Source: Rhodospira trueperi
GTDB lineage: Bacteria > Pseudomonadota > Alphaproteobacteria > Rhodospirillales > Rhodospirillaceae
Reading direction: 5' to 3'
DNA length: 64,000 nucleotides
Assembly (NCBI RefSeq): GCF_900101965.1
Contig: NZ_FNAP01000003.1
Location: 124,001 to 188,000, forward strand
Every line of letters begins with the position of its first letter. The stretch's first letter is position 1. Shown here in pieces: positions 58,069 to 64,000 of this stretch. The notes beneath the pieces are model-generated. The model searched no databases and was not told the DNA's origin. It worked only from the letters and a program-made list of their open reading frames with translations. A program made the translations under genes and the position numbers.

Positions 58069-58126
58069 TTCGGGAGTTGTCTGCTTTGTCCCATCGACAG
58101 AGAGCATATCTCTCGACGACACACGC

Positions 58127-58230
58127 CGTCATTGCGAGGAGCGTAGCGACGAAGCAATCCAGGGCGTATGTTTGCACTTTCCGCCCTGGATTGCTTCGCT
58201 CGCGTCTGGCGACGCAGGCTCGCAATGACG
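58127..58230. repeat. CGTCATTGCGAGG...CGCAATGACG palindromic repeat
   Basis: CGTCATTGCGAGGAGCGTAG at 58127 and GCAATCCAGGGCG in the middle pair with CGCCCTGGATTGCTTCG and CTCGCAATGACG ending at 58230. This wording is a widely seen proteobacterial palindromic repeat. It fills much of the gap between murU and addB and could serve as a terminator. Confidence 0.75.
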
Positions 58231-58283
58231 AAGCTTCTTTCCGCTCGGCCGTGCCCTGCCGACACCGGTGGTAGACATAAACC

Positions 58284-61200
58284 ATGCCCGCCTTGCCGCG
58301 CGTCTTCACCATCGCCCCGACGCGTCCGTTCGTGGACGTGCTGGCCGCCGGACTGCTGGCGCGTCACGCGGACGATCCGCTGACGCTGGCCGATGTCATC
58401 GTCCTGCTGCCGACACGCCGGGCCTGCCGTACCTTGCGCGAGGCCTTCCTGAGGCGCAGCGAGGGGCGGGCGTTGCTGTTGCCGCGCATGATGCCGCTGG
58501 GTGACGTGGACGAGGACGACCTGGCCCTCGCCGGCGCCCCTCTGAAAGGTGAGACGCCGGCCGACCTGCCGCCGGCCGTGCCGGACCTGCGCCGCCGGCT
58601 TCTGTTGGCCCGGCTGATCCAGGCACGGCCGCTGGGGCCGGACGGCCGTCCGCCGACGCCGGAGATGGCCGCCCATCTGGCCCGCGATCTGGCCGCGCTG
58701 CTGGACCGGGTACAGACCAACCGGCTGTCCTTCGACCGCTTGGTGGCCCTGGTGCCGGAGCGCTACGCCGCGCACTGGGGCATTACCGTCGAGTTTCTGC
58801 GCGTGCTGTTCGAGGTCTGGCCCGCCGTTCTGGAAGAGGAGGGCGCCCTGGACCCGGCGGCGCGGCGGGACCGGCTGATGACCGCCCGGGCCGAACGCTG
58901 GCGGGGCGCGCCACCGGACGGGCCGGTGATCGCCGCCGGCTCGACCGGGTCCATTCCCGCCACGGCGGACCTGTTGGCGGTGGTGGCCGACCTGCCCCAG
59001 GGTGAGGTGGTGCTGCCTGGGCTCGACCGCGATCTGGACGACGACAGTTGGGCGGCGCTGGACCCCACCCATCCCCAGTACGGGCTTCGGGAGTTGCTTG
59101 GAAAGCTGGGGGTGGCGCGCCGGGACGTGCCCGACTGGCCCTCGCCTCTTTCGCACGTTCTAAACAATTCCAACGCACCGCCGCAAACCGGACTCCTCCC
59201 CCCGGAGGGGGGAGGCTGGGAGGGGGCAGAAGCGGACAACAGCCGCTTGGCCTCTTCCGCATCACCCCCACCCCAACCCTCCCCTGTCCAGGAGAGGGAG
59301 TCCCGCCTGCGCCTCGTGTCAGAGGCCCTGCGCCCGGCCGAGACCACCGACGCGTGGCGCGCGGCCCCTGCCCTGCCGCCGTCGGCGCTGGCCGGGGTCG
59401 AGCGGGTGACCGCCCCCGGCCCGCGCGAGGAGGCCGAGGCCATCGCCCTGATGATGCGCGAGGCGCTGGAGACGCCGGGCCGCACCGCCGCGCTGGTCAC
59501 GCCCGACCGCGATCTGGCGCGGCGGGTGGCGGCCCTGCTGGAGCGCTGGGGCTTGACCGTGGACGATTCGGCGGGCCGGCCGCTGGCGGTCACGCCGCCC
59601 GGCGCGTTCCTGCGCCTGTTGGCGGTGGCGGCGGCGGAGGGGCTGGCACCGGGGCCCCTGCTCGACCTGCTGCGTCATCCCCTGGCGGGTGGCGGCCTGG
59701 ACGTGGGCCGCTTCCGCGCCGACGTGCGCGCCCTGGAACGGCGCGTGCTGCGCGGCCCGCGTCCGCCGGCGGGCTTCGACGGTCTGCGTCGGGTGGCGCG
59801 GGCGCGCGGCGTGCCGGTGGATGGCGGCCTGATGCGTCTGCTCGACCGGCTGGAAAGGCAGGTGGGCGCGTTCCTGGCCATGATGGAGGGACCGGCGCTG
59901 CCGCTCCGCGCGCTGGTCGAGACCCATATGGAGGCCGCCGAGGCGCTGGCCGCGACACGCACGACGGCCGGCCCACTGCGTCTGTGGGCGGAGACGGCGG
60001 GCGAGGCCGCCGCCGCCTTCGCCGCCGAACTGGCCGAGGCCGCCGACGGTCTGCCGGATCTTGAGCCGCGCCACTATCCCGGACTGTTCGACGCCCTGAT
60101 GACCGGCCGCGCCGTGCGGCCGCCCCAGGGCGGACATCCGCGCCTGTCCATCCTGGGGCCACTGGAGGCGCGGGCGTGGCACGCCGACCTGATGATCCTG
60201 GGCGGGCTGAACGAGGGCACATGGCCGCCGGCCGTCGAGGCCGATCCGTGGATGAGCCGGCCCATGCAGGCGGACTTCGGCCTGCCGCCGCCGGAACAGC
60301 GCGTCGGCCTGTCGGCGCATGACTTCGCCCAGGCCATGGGGGCGCCGCGGGTGGCCCTGACCCGGGCGGAGCGAGTCGAGGGCACGCCGACGGTGCCGTC
60401 CCGCTGGCTGCTGCGGCTCGATGCGGCCACGACCGCCACCGGGCTGGCCGAAGCCTGGACCGATGCGACGCGCGCGCCCTGGCTGGACTGGGCGGCACGG
60501 CTGCGGGCGGTGGAGGCGGTGGAGCCCGCGCCGCCACCCGCCCCCGCCCCGCCGGTTGACGCGCGGCCGGATCGCCTGTCCGTCACCCGCATCGAAACCT
60601 GGCGGCGCGATCCCTACGGCATCTATGCCCAATACGTCCTGGGGCTGGAGGCGCTGGAGGCGCTGGACCGCCCGCTCGGCGCCAGCGACTACGGCGAGCT
60701 GGTTCATGCGGCACTGGAACGTTTTCGGCTCGCCCATCCGGGCACATTGCCCGACGATGTCGAGGGCGCGTTGATCGAGATCGGTCGCGATGTCTTCGCC
60801 GAAGGCATGGCCGACGCGGCGGTGGCCGCCTTTTGGTGGCCGCGCTTCGACCGCACGGTGACCTGGGTCGCCGCCCAGGAGCGCGCGCGGGCGGCGGCGC
60901 TGCGCCGGGTTCATGTTGAGGTCAAGGGCGAGATGGCGCTGGAAGGCGTGACCCGGCCGTTCACCCTGACCGGGCGCGCCGACCGGGTGGAGGCGTACAG
61001 GGACGGTTCCCTCGTGGTGGTGGATCACAAGACCGGTCAGCCGCCGCGTAAGACCGAGGTCGCCGCCGGCTATGCCCCGCAACTGCCGCTGGAGGCGGCC
61101 ATGCTGGCCGCCGGCGCTTTTCCGGACGTGCCGGCCGGGCCGGTGACCGGGCTGGAATACTGGCGTCTGCGCGGCGCGCGCGACCAGGGCGGCGAGGTGC

Positions 61201-61400
61201 GCGCGGTCGCCGACGACCCGCCGGCCCTGGCGGCGGAAGCACTGGCCGGACTGGTGGCCCTGGTCAACCTTTACGCTCGGCCGGAGACGCCCTATCCCGC
61301 CCGTCCGGTGCCCGACAAGGCGCCGCGCTACTCCGACTACGAGCACCTCGCCCGCGTGCCGGAATGGTCCACCGCCGGCGACGAGGAGGGGGAGGGATGA
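58284..61400 (+). CDS. addB: Double-strand break repair protein AddB (alphaproteobacterial type)
   Basis: Subunit of the AddAB helicase-nuclease that resects DNA ends for RecA. It has 1038 residues with the alphaproteobacterial AddB start (RVFTIAPTRPFVDVLAAGLL, VIVLLPTRRACRTLREAFL). An inactive helicase-like core follows (LGGLNEGTWPPAVEADPWMS), then a C-terminal PD-(D/E)XK nuclease (TRIETWRRDPYGIYAQYVL, GRADRVE, VVVDHKTGQPP, APQLPLEAAML). Residues about 304-340 are encoded by an inserted palindromic repeat in a linker. No addA follows; only a 12-codon ORF overlaps the stop. Confidence 0.93.
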   Translation: MPALPRVFTIAPTRPFVDVLAAGLLARHADDPLTLADVIVLLPTRRACRTLREAFLRRSEGRALLLPRMMPLGDVDEDDLALAGAPLKGETPADLPPAVPDLRRRLLLARLIQARPLGPDGRPPTPEMAAHLARDLAALLDRVQTNRLSFDRLVALVPERYAAHWGITVEFLRVLFEVWPAVLEEEGALDPAARRDRLMTARAERWRGAPPDGPVIAAGSTGSIPATADLLAVVADLPQGEVVLPGLDRDLDDDSWAALDPTHPQYGLRELLGKLGVARRDVPDWPSPLSHVLNNSNAPPQTGLLPPEGGGWEGAEADNSRLASSASPPPQPSPVQERESRLRLVSEALRPAETTDAWRAAPALPPSALAGVERVTAPGPREEAEAIALMMREALETPGRTAALVTPDRDLARRVAALLERWGLTVDDSAGRPLAVTPPGAFLRLLAVAAAEGLAPGPLLDLLRHPLAGGGLDVGRFRADVRALERRVLRGPRPPAGFDGLRRVARARGVPVDGGLMRLLDRLERQVGAFLAMMEGPALPLRALVETHMEAAEALAATRTTAGPLRLWAETAGEAAAAFAAELAEAADGLPDLEPRHYPGLFDALMTGRAVRPPQGGHPRLSILGPLEARAWHADLMILGGLNEGTWPPAVEADPWMSRPMQADFGLPPPEQRVGLSAHDFAQAMGAPRVALTRAERVEGTPTVPSRWLLRLDAATTATGLAEAWTDATRAPWLDWAARLRAVEAVEPAPPPAPAPPVDARPDRLSVTRIETWRRDPYGIYAQYVLGLEALEALDRPLGASDYGELVHAALERFRLAHPGTLPDDVEGALIEIGRDVFAEGMADAAVAAFWWPRFDRTVTWVAAQERARAAALRRVHVEVKGEMALEGVTRPFTLTGRADRVEAYRDGSLVVVDHKTGQPPRKTEVAAGYAPQLPLEAAMLAAGAFPDVPAGPVTGLEYWRLRGARDQGGEVRAVADDPPALAAEALAGLVALVNLYARPETPYPARPVPDKAPRYSDYEHLARVPEWSTAGDEEGEG
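59193..59303 (+). repeat. C/G-rich palindromic block inserted in frame in addB
   Basis: Begins CTCCTCCCCCCGGAGGGGGG and ends TCCAGGAGAGGGAGTCC, matching the ends of the intergenic block at 51347-51480. As bounded here it is 111 bases, 37 codons, and adds a low-complexity Pro/Gly/Ser/Glu segment (LLPPEGGGWEGAE to PSPVQERES) without breaking the frame. Confidence 0.75.
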
Positions 61401-61435
61401 CGCCAACCGACGCTTGGTCGCGCGCCTTTCGTTGA
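61397..61435 (+). pseudogene. Possible truncated 5' end of addA (12 codons)
   Basis: ATG 61397 overlaps the addB stop (ATGA) and sits behind a strong GGAGGGGGAGGG, exactly where addA normally begins in alphaproteobacterial addBA operons. It reads MTPTDAWSRAFR and then hits TGA at 61433. The tandem repeat array starts 10 bases later. It is interpreted as a remnant of addA left by a rearrangement, but a chance ORF is possible. Confidence 0.4.
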
Positions 61436-62001
61436 CCCGCCCGCGCGGTCACACGACATCCGTTCGATTCAGTCGGCCGCGACGACCGACGTCCCGTAGG
61501 TTGGGGTGAGGGGCAACGCTCCGAACCCCAACGGATGCGGCCCACAGATCCAGACGGTGTTGGGGTTCGCTCCGCTCACCCCAACCTACGCGGATATCCC
61601 GTTCGACGGACGCGCCGGAAACGCCTTACCGTCATCCCGCAGCGCTACATAGGCGGTCACACGACATCCGTTCGATTCAGTCGGCCGCGACGACCGACGT
61701 CCCGTAGGTTGGGGTAAGGGGCAACGCTCCGAACCCCAACGGATGCGGCCAATAGAGTCGAGCGGTGTTGGGGTTCGCTCCGCTCACCCCAACCTACGCG
61801 GATATCCCGTTCGACGGACGCGCCGGAAACGCCTTACCGTCATCCCGCAGCGCTACATAGGCGGTCACACGACATCCGTTCGATTCAGTCGGCCGCGACG
61901 ACCGACGTCCCATAGGTTGGGGTGAGGGGCAACGCTCCGAACCCCAACGGATGCGGCCAATAGAGTCGAGCGGTGTTGGGGTTCGCTCCGCTCACCCCAA
62001 C
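61401..62001. other. Region between addB and the RND gene, occupied by a tandem array
   Basis: No functional gene is supported. Apart from the 12-codon ORF at the left edge, almost all of this stretch is the 208-bp tandem repeat listed separately. Open frames across it simply repeat with the array. Confidence 0.7.
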
Positions 62002-62069
62002 CTACGCGGATATCCCGTTCGACGGACGCGCCGGGAACGCCTTGCCGTCATCCCTGAGCGCCACGTAGA
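61446..62069. repeat. Three tandem 208-bp units, the last overlapping the 3' end of the RND gene
   Basis: CGGTCACACGACATCCGTTC begins units at 61446, 61654 and 61862, exactly 208 bases apart. Each unit holds a TACGAAGTCCG-like end motif, the GTAGGTTGGGG...CCCCAACCTAC palindrome, then GCGGATATCCCGTTCGACGG and about 45 further bases. In the third unit that last part is the final about 21 codons of the RND gene, so the first two units carry duplicated pieces of its 3' end. Units differ by only a few bases, apart from a short variable stretch near 61545-61560. Confidence 0.93.
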
Positions 62070-64000
62070 TCGCCGGGATCACGAGCAGCGTCAGCGCGGT
62101 GCTGGACGCCAGCCCGAACACCAGCGACAGCGCCAACCCCTGAAAGATCGGGTCGGCCAGGATGAACGCCCCGCCGATCATCGCCGCCAGTGCGGTCAGC
62201 AGGATCGGCTTGAAGCGGATGGCGCCGGCGTCCAGCAGAACCTCGCGCAGGCACGATGCGCTCGGCTGGCGCTGCTTGATGAAGTCCACCAGCAGGATGG
62301 AGTTCCTGACGATGATGCCGGCCAGCGCGATGAAGCCGATCATCGACGTGGCGGTGAACGGGGCGTTGAACAGCCAGTGCCCGAACACGATGCCGATCAG
62401 GGTCAACGGCACCGGAGTCAGGATCACCAGCGGCGCCTTGAACGAGCCGAACTGCGCGACCACCAGAAGGTAGATGCCCAGGATGGCGACGCCGAACGCC
62501 GCCCCCATGTCGCGGAAGGTGACGTAGGTGATCTCCCATTCGCCGTCCCACAACAGCGTGGGCTCGGCCGTGCTGTCCGGCTGGCCGTGCAGGCGGATCC
62601 CCGGTTCGGGCAGGCCCAGGCCCGCCCAGTCGTGGGCCTTCACCCGGTCCTGGACCTCCAGCATGCCGTAGATCGGCGCCTCGAAGCGGCCGGCCAGTTC
62701 GCCCATCACCATGTCGGCGAAGTGGCCGTCGCGGCGGAACAGGGTGTGCGACGCGGGCTCTCGGGACAGGGTCACGACGTCGCCCAGTTCGACGAACCCG
62801 TCGGCGCCGGGGACCGGCGTCGTAAGCAAACGCTCGCCCGGGGTCAGGCCGGCCTTGGGCAGGCGCACGGCGATCTCGATGGGGTCGATGCCGTTGCCAC
62901 GATGCGAGTAGCCGACACTGACCCCGCCGAGCAGGGCGGCGATGGTGTCGTAGACCGCCTCCTCCTCCACGCCGTGGTACTCCAGCGCCTGCTGGTCGAT
63001 GGCGATGCGCAGGCGCTCGGCCGGATCGCCCCAGGAATCGTCCACATCAACGATGAAATCGACATCGCTGAAGATGCCCTTCACTTCCCGCGCCACCGCG
63101 CGCCGGGTCTCCTCGTCCGGGCCGTAGATCTCGGCCAGCAGGGTGGCCAGCACTGGCGGCCCCGGCGGCACCTCGACCACCGACAGGGCGGCGCCCTCGG
63201 GCAGGTCCATGCCGGCGAGGCGTTCGCGCGCGTCCAGGGCGATGGCGTGGCTGGCGCGGTCGCGGTGGTGCTTGGCCGTCAGATTGACCTGCAGGTCCCC
63301 CAGATTGGGCGCCTCCCGCAGATAAGAGTGCCGCACCAAGCCGTTGAAGTTGAACGGCGCCGCCGTGCCCGCGTGCAACTGCATCGACGTCAGTTCGGGC
63401 AGGTCGGCCAGCCGCCGCGCCGCATCCATCAGCGTGCGCTCGGTGTCCTCCAGGGTGGCGTCCTCAGGCAGGGTCAGCACCACCTGAAGCTCGCTCTTGT
63501 TGTCGAAGGGCAGCAGCTTGACCGTCACATCCGTCGTATAGAACGGCAGGCAGGCGACGAGGGTCGCCACGCCGACCGTCAGCAGGAAGGCCCAGGCCCG
63601 CCAGCGGCTCTTCAGCACCGGGGTAGCCACACCCCGGTAGAACCGGCCCATGGGGCCTTCCTTTCCGTGTCCGTCCGATCCGGCCATGCGCGCGGCCCGC
63701 TTGCCGGCCACCTTCAGCAGCAGCCAGGGCGTCAGGATCACGGCGACGAAGAACGAGAAGATCATGGCCGCCGACGCGTTGGCCGGAATGGGGCTCATGT
63801 ACGGCCCCATCAGGCCGGAGACGAACATCATCGGCAGCAGTGCCGCGACGATGGTCAGGGTGGCGACGATGGTCGGGTTGCCGACCTCGGCCACGCCCTC
63901 GATGGCCTTGCGGACCACCGACCGGTCGTCCTTCATGGCCCAGTGCCGGGCGATGTTCTCCACCACCACGATGGCGTCGTCCACCAGGATGCCGATGGAG
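62002..64000 (-). CDS. RND-family efflux transporter permease, N-terminus cut by window edge
   Basis: Inner-membrane proton-driven pump of the AcrB/CusA superfamily exporting drugs or other solutes with a periplasmic adaptor and outer-membrane channel. About 665 residues are present, from the TM4 motif (GILVDDAIVVVENIARH, with the proton-relay Asp pair) through the second periplasmic domain (LQVVLTLPEDATLEDTERTL) to the final helices. RNSILLVDFIKQR marks TM10. The DNA upstream of codon 1 of the visible part lies beyond the window. The TAG stop is provided by the end of the GTAGGTTGGGG palindrome, so the C-terminus (PSNGISA) may not be native. Substrate unknown. Confidence 0.93.
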   Translation of the reverse strand, partial: SIGILVDDAIVVVENIARHWAMKDDRSVVRKAIEGVAEVGNPTIVATLTIVAALLPMMFVSGLMGPYMSPIPANASAAMIFSFFVAVILTPWLLLKVAGKRAARMAGSDGHGKEGPMGRFYRGVATPVLKSRWRAWAFLLTVGVATLVACLPFYTTDVTVKLLPFDNKSELQVVLTLPEDATLEDTERTLMDAARRLADLPELTSMQLHAGTAAPFNFNGLVRHSYLREAPNLGDLQVNLTAKHHRDRASHAIALDARERLAGMDLPEGAALSVVEVPPGPPVLATLLAEIYGPDEETRRAVAREVKGIFSDVDFIVDVDDSWGDPAERLRIAIDQQALEYHGVEEEAVYDTIAALLGGVSVGYSHRGNGIDPIEIAVRLPKAGLTPGERLLTTPVPGADGFVELGDVVTLSREPASHTLFRRDGHFADMVMGELAGRFEAPIYGMLEVQDRVKAHDWAGLGLPEPGIRLHGQPDSTAEPTLLWDGEWEITYVTFRDMGAAFGVAILGIYLLVVAQFGSFKAPLVILTPVPLTLIGIVFGHWLFNAPFTATSMIGFIALAGIIVRNSILLVDFIKQRQPSASCLREVLLDAGAIRFKPILLTALAAMIGGAFILADPIFQGLALSLVFGLASSTALTLLVIPAIYVALRDDGKAFPARPSNGISA

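Noticed and set aside
61535..61925. Two near-identical 60-codon plus-strand frames
   Set aside because: They are the same stretch of the 208-bp tandem repeat read twice and do not resemble a protein.

Overview
The window comes from a high-GC (roughly two thirds G+C by eye) Gram-negative chromosome, most likely an alphaproteobacterium of the Rhodospirillales type. The evidence is the gene neighbourhoods and family variants: a direct-repeat GTTC-N7-GTTC LexA box on lexA, the alphaproteobacterial form of AddB, sdhE divergent from recG, a TPR protein coupled to ispE, and the tsaE-amgK-murU run. This assignment is inference; no rRNA or tRNA gene is visible.

Layout. 0-6.2 kb: a partial TRAP transporter binding protein, a chemoreceptor, self-regulated lexA, and an unusual CoA-binding/O-acetylhomoserine sulfhydrylase fusion. 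6.7-14.5 kb: a tightly overlapping cluster of nine genes for an Mrp/Mbh-type cation/proton antiporter, with three ND5-like membrane subunits and no full-length MrpA. 14.6-16.4 kb: a small HTH gene and gltX, separated by a MITE-like element that supplies the stop codons of both. 16.9-25.6 kb: two very large signalling or conflict proteins in the same orientation, a pseudokinase/AAA/GAF/diguanylate cyclase and a DUF4062-STAND ATPase-TPR protein. These converge on a coupled pgi-mutL pair. 29.4-34.5 kb: small membrane and secreted proteins, a TPR protein with six 150-bp repeat units, and ilvA.

34.5-40.1 kb is a small defence island: a tyrosine recombinase, a single-chain type IIL (MmeI-like) restriction-modification enzyme, a HicBA toxin-antitoxin pair and an Mrr-like endonuclease that is visibly more AT-rich than its neighbours. 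40.1-53.2 kb is mostly housekeeping: hemN, hydroxypyruvate isomerase, ETF-ubiquinone oxidoreductase, TPR-ispE, a SafE/CcoH-type membrane protein, sdhE/recG and a DegP-like protease. 53.3-61.4 kb holds a secreted low-complexity protein, a thioredoxin-reductase-like ferredoxin reductase, tsaE-amgK-murU (tRNA t6A and peptidoglycan recycling) and addB. From 61.4 kb a 12-codon ORF overlapping the addB stop runs into a 208-bp tandem array. That array repeats the 3' end of the RND efflux gene that fills the rest of the window.

Dispersed short repeats are a recurrent theme. One family has about 28-bp inverted ends and lies at gene ends. Another C/G-rich palindromic family occurs once between genes and once in frame inside addB. 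Best candidates for new biology are the DUF4062-STAND gene, the pseudokinase-GGDEF protein, the Mbh-ordered antiporter whose third ND5 subunit has lost its central lysine, and the repeat elements that alter the ends or interiors of genes.
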